A DNA stretch of 40,491 bases. It comes from Acidimicrobiales bacterium (GTDB taxonomy: Bacteria > Actinomycetota > Acidimicrobiia > Acidimicrobiales > UBA8190). The translations under genes were made by a program, and so were the position numbers. The stretch's first letter is position 1. Each line of letters begins with the position of its first letter. Below are positions 33,617 through 40,491 of the stretch, one piece after another. Location of the stretch: assembly GCA_035531755.1 (NCBI GenBank), contig DATKSK010000047.1:1-40491 (forward strand), given 5' to 3'. The notes beneath the pieces are model-generated. The model was given only the letters and a program-made list of their open reading frames with translations. It made no database searches and had not been told where the DNA came from.

Positions 33617-35016
33617 GACGCCACCCTCCGCCACTCGCATGCCCGGTCCTCGTACATGGCCCGGCGAGCGACCCGGGCATTGTCAGCGAGGCCTTCCGCC
33701 AGCCAGGCGTCACCCTCGGTGGCGTACCCCATCCCGACGAACTCCCACGCCCTGACCTCGACGAGCTCGTCCTCGGGGTCGGGGTCGGCCTTCGCCTCGA
33801 GGGCGTCCTCCCGGGCGACGCGCCATGCCTGTCGGGCGGAGCGAAGTGCCCCAAAGGTCGTGGAATACCGCCGCGACTTCGTGGCGAAGTGACCCCGGAA
33901 GCCCAGCGTGTGGGCCCAGGCTCGCAGGTGGTGCTCGCGATAGCGCTCGTGTCCTCCGAGAGTCCAGGCGCTCTCCACCAGACGCAGCAGCTGGGCCGGG
34001 AGGCCGATGTGCTCGGGGATCCCGGCCCGGAGCCGGTGGTCGAGCAGGCCCCGGCCGTCACTCGTCTTGGTGGAGTACTTGGCCAGGTAGGCCGCCGCCC
34101 GGGCCCGGCGGTTGGCGACCTCCGTGATCGGGGCCACGTCGAGCTGTCTCCCCCAGCGGACCCGGCGGGCGTGCGGTCCGCGGTCGCCGGCGACGGGGGC
34201 GTGGACCTTGCCCACGGCGATGGCCACGGCCCGGCCGAGCATGTGCGCGTCGAAGCCGGGAGGCACGGGCTGTTCGGGTCCCTCGACCCCGTCGAGGCGG
34301 ATGACGGCATGGACGTGGACCGATCCCCGGCGCTGGAACTCGACGACCTTCACGTAGCTGAGCCGCACCAGGCGCCCCACCTCCCGCACCGACACGCTCG
34401 CCAGCTCCGCCACGGCTCGCAGCACGTAGATCGACGTGCGCCGCCACAGCTCGGAGACGGTCAGGTTGAAGAGCACCGCCGCTTCGTAGTCGTAGCAGGC
34501 CGGGCACAGGGCCTGGCCGAGGATGCCGTCGTGTTCGCCGTGACGCTTCGCACAGGTCATGGCCCCGTGCGGACAGCGCCGCTTCCGGGGGTGGCACCGA
34601 CCGTCGTGGCCCCGGCGGTGGACGGCGCCGAAGCTCGGGGCCGTGAGGGTCACCAAGACGGCCGGGTGCTCGGCCACCGACTCGGCGACGCCCTTGCCGC
34701 CCCTGAGCCCGGCCGCCACCAGCTGGAAGGCGTCACCGCGGTAGACAGACGCGCACGGGGGGCACAGGGTCTCCCGTCGGGACCCACAGGCCTTCAGGAG
34801 CACGCCGTCGGGGAGGTCCCTGGTTGCGAAGCTCACCACCGGGACAGCTCCCCCGACCTTGGTGATGCGGCCCTTGAGCCGGACGGGGCGCCGGCAGCAC
34901 CCGGCTCGCTTCACGGTCTCGGCGAAGGCCTGGTAGCCCCCGGGGGCGCTGATGCGGGCCAGGATGTCGTCGATCCGGGGATCGCCGAGCACGGTGTCGG
35001 GTTCTTGCGGCGTCAT
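33613..35016 (-). CDS. RepSA-like replication initiator (HUH type)
   Basis: The protein has about 467 residues from ATG 35016; a -10-like CATAGT seven bases upstream supports this over GTG 35025. It has several Cys clusters (RETLCPPC, KRRCPHG, ALCPACYDY) typical of pSAM2/pIJ101-group initiators. The metal-binding HUH core is SVHVHAVIRLDG near residue 230, and the candidate nicking tyrosine region is AYLAKYSTKTS near 310. Such proteins nick the double-strand origin and start rolling-circle replication of the excised element. The rep gene is coupled to xis. The repeats at 35039-35076 lie on its promoter. Confidence 0.85.
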   Translation of the reverse strand: MTPQEPDTVLGDPRIDDILARISAPGGYQAFAETVKRAGCCRRPVRLKGRITKVGGAVPVVSFATRDLPDGVLLKACGSRRETLCPPCASVYRGDAFQLVAAGLRGGKGVAESVAEHPAVLVTLTAPSFGAVHRRGHDGRCHPRKRRCPHGAMTCAKRHGEHDGILGQALCPACYDYEAAVLFNLTVSELWRRTSIYVLRAVAELASVSVREVGRLVRLSYVKVVEFQRRGSVHVHAVIRLDGVEGPEQPVPPGFDAHMLGRAVAIAVGKVHAPVAGDRGPHARRVRWGRQLDVAPITEVANRRARAAAYLAKYSTKTSDGRGLLDHRLRAGIPEHIGLPAQLLRLVESAWTLGGHERYREHHLRAWAHTLGFRGHFATKSRRYSTTFGALRSARQAWRVAREDALEAKADPDPEDELVEVRAWEFVGMGYATEGDAWLAEGLADNARVARRAMYEDRACEWRRVAS

Positions 35017-35038
35017 GGGCCGCACTATGAAGACCGAC

Positions 35039-35076
35039 CGTCACACGAAACGTCACATGAAACGTCACACGCGAAA
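35039..35076. repeat. Triple 12-bp direct repeat (iteron-like) over the rep promoter
   Basis: cgtcacacgaaa (35039-35050), cgtcacatgaaa (35051-35062) and cgtcacacgcgaaa (35063-35076), followed by agttg. The expected -35 region of the rep gene (about 35047-35052) falls inside the array, so binding here could control rep. Confidence 0.85.
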
Positions 35077-35116
35077 AGTTGTACTCCGACCTGCGACGAC
35101 GTTGCCATATTGTCGG

Positions 35117-35128
35117 CCCGGAACCGGG
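35117..35128. repeat. Short perfect palindrome in the candidate origin
   Basis: cccggaaccggg, a 5-bp stem with a two-base centre, lies between the two iteron-like arrays and next to attgtcgg, whose inverse-like part gatgacaat occurs at 35154-35162. It is a possible nick-site hairpin. Confidence 0.4.
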
Positions 35129-35166
35129 TGCGGATTGGTTTCACTGGCCGAACGATGACAATCCGA

Positions 35167-35205
35167 CCTCATCCGAAACCTCATCTGGGACCTCATCTGG
35201 GAAAA
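35167..35205. repeat. Second triple 12-bp direct repeat array
   Basis: cctcatccgaaa (35167-35178), cctcatctggga (35179-35190) and cctcatctggga (35191-35202), then aaagtcac. It has the same unit length and copy number as the array at 35039, and both end with aaaagt. It is 90 bases farther from rep. Confidence 0.85.
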
Positions 35206-35444
35206 GTCACCCGCTGACCTGGGCGGCGTCGGACCCGATTTCGGGCATCCCCCTTCGCCTTGGGGCTTTGGACCCGAGTCGAGTGAGGTGTGCACCGAGG
35301 ACCCGGTCGCCTCAAGGGCACGCTCCGGCGCCGCTCCATGCCGCTGATCCCGGAGATGGCGGTGCCGAGGGCATGGACCGGCCCCCTCGCTCAGGCTGCG
35401 CCTGTCCCTTGACCCGACCGCCTCCTCGGCGCTTTGGCTCGTAG

Positions 35445-35468
35445 GGAGCGACGGGGGACCGTCGCTCC
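35445..35468. repeat. Perfect 10-bp hairpin with GGGA loop
   Basis: ggagcgacgg (35445-35454), loop ggga, ccgtcgctcc (35459-35468). It sits 41 bases before the ATG of the small element gene. It could be a leader hairpin, a terminator or a single-strand origin. The 240 bases between the iterons and this hairpin hold no gene I can support. Confidence 0.6.
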
Positions 35469-35508
35469 GGTCCCCGAGAGCGCGACGTCCAGGGTGGAGG
35501 ATGCGGAA

Positions 35509-35769
35509 ATGGCAGGTGAGCTCGAAGTTGGGGGCCTCGATGCCTGTTTGGCGTACGGGGAGGCCGCCTTGGCGGTCATGGGGGTCCAGGAGGCCAAGAC
35601 CCGGTCCGGGGCGACGACGGGGCCTGTGGCCGTGGCCTTCGACGAGCTGCTCCTCGCCCATGACCAGCTCCGGGAGCTCTTCGCCGGCGGGGCGACCAGT
35701 GCCGTCGGCGAGTTGGCCCTCAGTGTCCTGGTGCTGGCTGAACGGACCAGGATCTTGGTCGACAGCTGA
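35509..35769 (+). CDS. Small hypothetical protein of the integrated element
   Basis: The protein has 86 residues from ATG 35509 behind GGAGG. It is helical and acidic (MAGELEVGGLDACLAYGEAA, LAHDQLRELFAGG), with no signal peptide or DNA-binding motif. A competing frame from ATG 35501 encodes a Trp/Ser/Pro-rich, unnatural-looking peptide and is rejected. Context suggests an element accessory gene; function unknown. Confidence 0.55.
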   Translation: MAGELEVGGLDACLAYGEAALAVMGVQEAKTRSGATTGPVAVAFDELLLAHDQLRELFAGGATSAVGELALSVLVLAERTRILVDS

Positions 35770-35869
35770 GAGCTCGTGGTCCTCGGTTTCTCGGGGCTCT
35801 CAGATCCTCGAGGCCAAAGTCCGATGATCATTTCAGGAATCCCACTTTCCTGATGTCTGGTGTCCGTTA

Positions 35870-35899
35870 CCGGCCGGGCGCTCTACGGCGCCCGGCCGG
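35870..35899. terminator. Perfect 12-bp hairpin downstream of the small element gene
   Basis: ccggccgggcgc (35870-35881), loop tctacg, gcgcccggccgg (35888-35899). The stem is very stable, but no T-tract follows. It may end transcription from the element or mark its edge. Confidence 0.5.
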
Positions 35900-35950
35900 C
35901 GGCACCGCACAAGAGGTCGAACGCCCGGCAGGGTGGGCACCTGCGGGAGA

Positions 35951-35989
35951 CCGTTCGTCAGGACCGTTCGTCAGGTGCCGTTCGTCAGG
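35951..35989. repeat. Three 12-bp direct repeats (ccgttcgtcagg)
   Basis: Identical copies at 35951-35962, 35964-35975 and 35978-35989, spaced 13 and 14 bases. They are intergenic, between the element's hairpin and the lower-GC stretch that follows. Confidence 0.9.
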
Positions 35990-36324
35990 GTGTGTGAGGA
36001 CTCTCTTTACGGAAGATCGAGGCCGGCAAATGCAACGTCTACGTGGGAGTGCGTCTGGCTCGAGCTCGATTGAATCTCCTTGAGGTCAATGAGTCAGGCG
36101 GGGTCGTTGGGATACCTGTTGAGAAGTCATTAGCTCTGTTGGGGAGATGGTGGTTGACCGCGTAGCAAATAGACGCACAGAGTGGCGCGAGCACCACATC
36201 AAGCGGTAGTCGGCTGATCCAAGCACTCGCTGTCTGGTCGGAGAGTTGAGCCTCAGAGCTCAAGTCGCCGGTTTCGCGAGAGTCGCCCGGGTGAGCTGTG
36301 CCACCAGACCGGGGGATCAGACAG
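35990..36324. other. Gene-free, lower-GC stretch
   Basis: This stretch is visibly richer in A and T than its surroundings and holds no frame with protein-like composition. It precedes the NHL/RHS gene and probably contains its promoter, but no clear box could be chosen. A GGGGGA ribosome-site-like run is at 36311-36316. Confidence 0.5.
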
Positions 36325-39300
36325 GTGAAAGCCAAAGGCAATCACTTTCGGCGAGCATCTCACGTTGAGCGGACTCTGCTGCGCCACAACTCGGTGGCAC
36401 GCGGGGTTGTCGGCCTTCTGTGCTCTCTAACGGTCCTAGTGGGTGCATTGCAGGTCGCGCCCTTGCAGGCCTCTCCTCAGAGCAATGCGCGCAAAGCCTT
36501 GCGTCATTTTACCCTTGCATCAGCGTCGGGAACGATCTCAACCGTTGCCGGTGGTCCTGGAGTGGGACCGGCAACATCGCTCGGGCAAGAACCATTGGGC
36601 GTCGCCTTCGACAGCAGTGGTCGGGTCTACGTGGGCGACTCCAACGCCAATCTCATCCGCCGGGTGGATCCAGCCAGTGGCAGCGAGACAGTGGTGGCAG
36701 GCAACGGTGGCACCGGCTATTTCGGTGATGGAGGTGCGGCGACATCTGCGAACATGACGACACCTCAGTCCCAGGCGATCGACTCCCATGGGAACTTGGT
36801 CATCGCAGACACGTCGGACCACGCGATCAGGGTTGTCGCCGGGAGCACGGCGAGCTTCTACGGGGTCTCGATGACCACCGGTGACATCTACACCGTGGCC
36901 GGGACGGGCACTCTTGGGTACTCGGGCGACGGCGGCGCGGCCAGATCGGCAGAGCTCCGCTACCCCTATTCGGTGGCGGTCGATGCCAATGGGAACATCG
37001 TCATCGCAGACACCTACAATGACCGTGTCCGCATCGTGGCTGGGAGCACGGGCTCCTTCTACGGGATATCCATGACCTTGGGCGACATCTACACCGTGGC
37101 AGGCAACGGTACCGCCGGATATTCGGGAGACGGCGGTGCTGCGACCTCGGCCGAATTGGGACAGCCAAAGGGCGTGACGTTGGACGCTAACGGCAACCTC
37201 GTCGTCGCCGATACATTCAACTACCGCATTCGCGTGGTGGCGGAGACGACCGCCACGTACTACGGGCAATCTATGACTGCGGGCGACATCTACACCGTGG
37301 CCGGCACGGGCAGCTCTGGGTACTCCGGCGACGGCGGTGCGGCGACGTCCGCAAAGTTGTACCTCCCGGAAGATGTCGCCACGGATTCTCACGGCAACCT
37401 TGTAGTTGCCGACAGAGGCAACAATGTGATTCGAGTGGTGGCCGAAGCCACGGGCTCCTACTACGGAGTGTCCATGACCACCGGTGACATCTACACGGTG
37501 GCCGGCAACGGTACCGCTGGATATTCAGGAGATGGCGGTGCGGCCATCTCGGCCAAGCTTTCGTCACCTCAGACCGCCCGGGTCGACGGCAGCGGTAATC
37601 TCGTTATCGCTGACACTGCCAACAACCGGGTCCGGGTCGTGGCCGGTTCGACCGGCACCTTCTACGGCATCTCCATGACCGCCGGGGATATCTACACGAT
37701 GGCCGGCAACGGCACGGTGAGTTATTCGGGTGACTCAGGGACCGCCACCTCGGCACAGATGTGGTTCCCCATGGGTGTGGCAGTTGACGCCCACGGCAAC
37801 GTGTTGATCGCCGACGGCGACAACAATGTCATCCGCGCTGCGGCCCACAGCACGGGAACTTTCTACGGCGTGGCGATGACCGCCGGCGACATCTACACCG
37901 TGGCGGGCAATGGCGCCTATGGCTATTCGGGCGACGGCGGCACGGCCACCTCGGCGGAGATGGACTTCCCCCAGGGAATAGCGATTGACGGACAGGGGAA
38001 TCTGGTGATAGCCGACGACAACAACAACGTGATCAGAGTGGTAGCGGAGTCCACGGCCACCTTCTATGGCGTGGCGATGACCGCCGGTGACATCTACACG
38101 GTCGCCGGTACGGGAACCTTTGGGTACTCCGGTGACGGCGGGTCGGCCACATCGGCCAAGCTCCACAACGCACAGTACGTCGCCGTCGACGGACATGGCA
38201 ACCTGGTGATGAGCGATACCGACAACAACGTGATCCGAGTAGTAGCGGAGTCCACGGCCACCTTCTATGGCGTGGCGATGACCGCCGGCGACATCTATAC
38301 GGTGGCCGGCACCGGCACGTCAGGGTCCTCCGGTGACGGCGGCGCGGCGACATCGGCCAAGCTCGACTTCCCGGAAGGCGTAGCCCTCGACGCCAAGGGC
38401 AACCTAGTGATCGCTGACTTTTACAACAGTCGAATTCGGGTCGTCGCGGAGTCCACGGCCAGCTTCTACGGCGTGGCGATGACCGCCGGTGACATCTATA
38501 CCGTGGCCGGTAGCAGCCAGGGGTATTCCGGCGACGGCGGCGCGGCGACATCGGGAAAGCTCAGCCTGCCGTACGCGGTGACCGTGGATGGCCAGGGCAA
38601 CCTGGTGATCGCCGATACCTTCAACGACGCCATTCGTGTGGTGGCGGAATCCACAGCCAGCTTCTACGGCGTGGCCATGACCGCCGGAGACATCTACACC
38701 GTGGCCGGCAACGGCAACTACGGCTACACCGGCGATGGCGGAGCCGCCACCTCCGCGGAGCTCTATTCTCCTGAAGGCGTGGCCCTGGACGGGGAAGGCA
38801 ACTTGCTGGTAGGGGACAGTTACAACGACGCCGTCCGCTCGATCAGCGGCGGCCCTTCCGCACCGAGCGTGGGTTCGAACAGCTACGGAGGAGCGAACCT
38901 GGTCTCAAAGCAGGTCAAAGTGTGCAACCAGGGCGACCCCATCGACTGTGCCACGGGGGACTTCTGGGAGACCTACAACCTCTTGTCCGTGCCCGGGCGG
39001 GGCATACCTCTCAGCTTCTCGATGTCGTACAATTCCCTCGCGGCCGCACAGAGTTCGGCGGTGGGGTCGGGTTGGACCTTCAATTACGGCGCCAGCCTGG
39101 CTACCGACGCCCTTGGCAACGCGACCGTAACCGAAGACAACGGCAGTACGGTTCCCTTCGTCGCCCAGAGCGGGGGTGGGTTCCTCGCCCCGTCGTGGGC
39201 GCCCGCCACCTTGGTGCATAACGGCGACGGCACCTACACCTTTACCCGGCTTCAAGACGACGTACAGTTTGCCTTCTCGTCGACCGGTCAGCTGAGCTCG

Positions 39301-40491
39301 ATCACCGACCGAAACGGCTACGTCACGAGCCTCAGCTACACCTCAGGGAAGCTCTCCACCGTCACCGATCCCGCCGGACGCCAGCTGATCTTCACCTACA
39401 CGGGCAGCCTCATCACGGGGGTGTCCGACCCCAGCCGGAGCATTACGCTGGGCTATACCTCGGGGAACCTGACCTCCATCACCGACGCGGCTACGAAGGT
39501 GACGTCTTTCACCTACGACACTGGGGGTCAACATCTGCTGCTCACGGTCACGCGGCCCAATGGCCAAACCGGGGGCCCGAACGCCGGCACCCACGTGACG
39601 AACACGTATGACTCGAGTGGCCGGATCCTCACCCAGCAGGACCCGGCGGGACTGACCACGACCTACGCCTACGCAGGGGTCAACTCTTCCGTCGGCGGGG
39701 GTACCACCACCATCACCGACCCGCACGGCAACGTGACGGTCGAGCACTTCGCTAACAACCTGCTCACTTCGTCCACCAAGGCGTCGGGGACGTCGATCGC
39801 GGCAACCACGACGTATACGTATGATCCAGTCGTTGCCGGTCAGACCACCGTTACCGACCCAAACGGGCACACCACAACGAACACCTACGATGCGAACGGT
39901 AATGTCCTCACGTCCAAGGACGCCCTGAGCAAGACCACGACGGACACCTACAATTCGTTGAACGAGCCGCTCACCGTTACTGACCCAATGGGAATCGTCA
40001 CCACTTACACCTACGATGCCGATGGCAACGCACTGACCAAGGTCGTAAAAGGGGTCGGAGGTTCTCCCACTGAGACGACCACGTACACCTACGGTGACGG
40101 CCACAACGGTGACCTGACCCAGGTCCAGGACCCCGACGGGCACATCACCACCTACACTTACGACACCTACGGCGACGTGGCTTCGACAACCACGTCGGCA
40201 GGCTCGACCGGCACGAGCGCCACGAACGCAGTAGACAAGTACGCCTACACCTCCATCCGCGCTGTCGGCTCCTTTGTGCACAACAGCGCCAACGGCCTGA
40301 CCACGCTCTCGGTCTCCCCTCAGGCCGTCGGTGACGCGGAAGTGCTTAGCGTAGAGGTCTCCTCGGGGAGCATCACGGTGTCGTCGGTCTCCGGCGGCGG
40401 GGCCACATGGAGCAAGCTCACCAACTCGGTCGACTCCTCCCAGGCCCGAGACGTCGAGCTGTGGTTAGGGACCGTCACCACGACCGGTAGC
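36325..40491 (+). CDS. Giant secreted NHL-repeat / YD-repeat (RHS-like) protein, 3' end outside window
   Basis: The frame runs open for 1389 codons to the right edge. GTG 36325 has GGGGGA upstream; GTG 36298 is an alternative just after a stop. A signal or anchor helix (GVVGLLCSLTVLVGALQV) lies near residues 27-45. Residues about 65-850 are NHL-type propeller repeats: GDIYTVAGxGxxGYSGDGGAATSAxL, then PxGVAVDxxGNLVIADxxNNxIRVVA. About 11 blades are present, ten with exact GDIYT spacing. Then follows QGDPIDCATGDFWETYNLLSVPG, an RHS/DUF6531-like entry, SYNS...GSGWTFNYGASL, and YD repeats (DPAGRQLIFTYTG, NTYDANGNVLTSKDAL, YTYDADGNAL). From about 1312 a different domain begins (VGSFVHNSANGLTTLSV). 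YD shells usually encapsulate a C-terminal toxin or surface module; that end is not visible. Confidence 0.9.
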   Translation, partial: MKAKGNHFRRASHVERTLLRHNSVARGVVGLLCSLTVLVGALQVAPLQASPQSNARKALRHFTLASASGTISTVAGGPGVGPATSLGQEPLGVAFDSSGRVYVGDSNANLIRRVDPASGSETVVAGNGGTGYFGDGGAATSANMTTPQSQAIDSHGNLVIADTSDHAIRVVAGSTASFYGVSMTTGDIYTVAGTGTLGYSGDGGAARSAELRYPYSVAVDANGNIVIADTYNDRVRIVAGSTGSFYGISMTLGDIYTVAGNGTAGYSGDGGAATSAELGQPKGVTLDANGNLVVADTFNYRIRVVAETTATYYGQSMTAGDIYTVAGTGSSGYSGDGGAATSAKLYLPEDVATDSHGNLVVADRGNNVIRVVAEATGSYYGVSMTTGDIYTVAGNGTAGYSGDGGAAISAKLSSPQTARVDGSGNLVIADTANNRVRVVAGSTGTFYGISMTAGDIYTMAGNGTVSYSGDSGTATSAQMWFPMGVAVDAHGNVLIADGDNNVIRAAAHSTGTFYGVAMTAGDIYTVAGNGAYGYSGDGGTATSAEMDFPQGIAIDGQGNLVIADDNNNVIRVVAESTATFYGVAMTAGDIYTVAGTGTFGYSGDGGSATSAKLHNAQYVAVDGHGNLVMSDTDNNVIRVVAESTATFYGVAMTAGDIYTVAGTGTSGSSGDGGAATSAKLDFPEGVALDAKGNLVIADFYNSRIRVVAESTASFYGVAMTAGDIYTVAGSSQGYSGDGGAATSGKLSLPYAVTVDGQGNLVIADTFNDAIRVVAESTASFYGVAMTAGDIYTVAGNGNYGYTGDGGAATSAELYSPEGVALDGEGNLLVGDSYNDAVRSISGGPSAPSVGSNSYGGANLVSKQVKVCNQGDPIDCATGDFWETYNLLSVPGRGIPLSFSMSYNSLAAAQSSAVGSGWTFNYGASLATDALGNATVTEDNGSTVPFVAQSGGGFLAPSWAPATLVHNGDGTYTFTRLQDDVQFAFSSTGQLSSITDRNGYVTSLSYTSGKLSTVTDPAGRQLIFTYTGSLITGVSDPSRSITLGYTSGNLTSITDAATKVTSFTYDTGGQHLLLTVTRPNGQTGGPNAGTHVTNTYDSSGRILTQQDPAGLTTTYAYAGVNSSVGGGTTTITDPHGNVTVEHFANNLLTSSTKASGTSIAATTTYTYDPVVAGQTTVTDPNGHTTTNTYDANGNVLTSKDALSKTTTDTYNSLNEPLTVTDPMGIVTTYTYDADGNALTKVVKGVGGSPTETTTYTYGDGHNGDLTQVQDPDGHITTYTYDTYGDVASTTTSAGSTGTSATNAVDKYAYTSIRAVGSFVHNSANGLTTLSVSPQAVGDAEVLSVEVSSGSITVSSVSGGGATWSKLTNSVDSSQARDVELWLGTVTTTGS
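36880..38886 (+). repeat. 201-bp tandem repeat array inside the NHL/RHS gene
   Basis: The GDIYT codons begin at 36880, 37081, 37282, 37483, 37684, 37885, 38086, 38287, 38488 and 38686, a 201-base period with one 198-base step. A degenerate earlier unit starts near 36679 (TVVAGNGGTGYFGDGG). A 46-base run containing ccacggccaccttctatggc is identical in the units at about 38042 and 38243. Confidence 0.92.

Larger units (their letters stand above)
32126..35989. mobile_element. Small integrated element (AICE-like remnant: Int, Xis, RepSA-like Rep, origin repeats)
   Basis: Contiguous integrase, excisionase and HUH replication initiator, plus repeat arrays next to rep, are the core of actinomycete integrative elements such as pSAM2. 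int faces rep and xis (convergent), unlike the co-directional rep-xis-int order of pSAM2. No FtsK-like transfer protein or other cargo is present, so it looks minimal or decayed. Limits are approximate: the left edge is set before int, the right edge after the last repeat block. Neither att site was recognised. Confidence 0.65.

Noticed and set aside
35501-35827. Frame overlapping the small element gene
   Set aside because: Trp/Ser/Pro-rich peptide and poorer ribosome-site spacing than ATG 35509.
32081-35925. The 10-base repeat gtcgaacgcc at 32081 and 35916 as element att core
   Set aside because: Too short and flanks do not match; such a match is expected by chance in high-GC DNA of this size.
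36039-36341. A 100-codon frame on the minus strand before the NHL/RHS gene
   Set aside because: Composition is not protein-like, there is no ribosome site, and it overlaps the start of a well-supported gene.
36880-38886. CRISPR-like array
   Set aside because: The regular repeats are 201-bp coding units without spacers; they translate as NHL blades in one open frame.

Overview
The window is high-GC actinobacterial chromosome. It carries a WhiB-type Fe-S regulator, an atypical OmpR/GlnR-like regulator beside glutamine synthetase, two different type I glutamine synthetases, a pair of Get3/ArsA-like ATPases, many GTG starts, and several genes that appear to be transcribed without a leader (a TANNNT-like -10 box, 7 nt, then GTG). 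Gene content and the many secreted proteins of unknown function fit Acidimicrobiia or a related deep actinobacterial lineage; this placement is inferred, not proven.

Layout. 1-10.9 kb: the end of an unknown gene, tRNA-Ala(TGC), then envelope and secreted functions: a secreted HExxE-type protein with a C-terminal Ig-like domain, a GH16-like glucanase, a small anchored hypothetical, a lipoprotein alpha/beta hydrolase, an SGNH-hydrolase-like protein, a tyrosine phosphatase, an aldo/keto reductase, an NlpC/P60 wall hydrolase and an MFS transporter with a very long extra loop. 11-16.2 kb: a small hypothetical, a Baeyer-Villiger-type flavin monooxygenase, a secreted hypothetical behind a strongly folded leader, a cellulose-synthase-like GT2 with a C-terminal PilZ (c-di-GMP) domain, and tRNA-Pro(CGG). 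16.4-28.1 kb: a conserved actinobacterial housekeeping block: CBS/CorC protein, single-domain response regulator, Get3-like pair, WhiB, DUF929 thioredoxin-like protein, a hydrolase-NUDIX-MBL operon, Mrp divergent from an ISCA-XDH-like-RidA operon. The mix of Get3 pair, WhiB, MBL and RidA recalls the whiB4 (Rv3677c-Rv3681c) neighbourhood of Mycobacterium tuberculosis. 28.2-32.1 kb: nitrogen assimilation, with glnR-like and glnA (type alpha) on the minus strand and a second glnA (type beta, with an adenylylation Tyr) divergent from them.

32.1-36.3 kb: a small integrated element made of a tyrosine integrase, a coupled RepSA-like HUH replication initiator and excisionase, two triple 12-bp repeat arrays that look like an iteron origin over the rep promoter, a small orphan gene and perfect hairpins. 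No conjugation gene is present and the far boundary was not found. 36.3 kb to the right edge: the 5' part of a giant secreted NHL-repeat/YD-repeat (RHS-like) protein. Its beta-propeller region is a tandem array of ten near-exact 201-bp (67-residue) units, and it runs off the window.

The most interesting items are the RepSA element with its double iteron arrays, the 201-bp-periodic NHL/RHS gene, the compact XDH-like protein with an apparent CTG start coupled to ISCA and RidA, the recurring leaderless promoter pattern, and the structured leader between the secreted protein and the PilZ glycosyltransferase.
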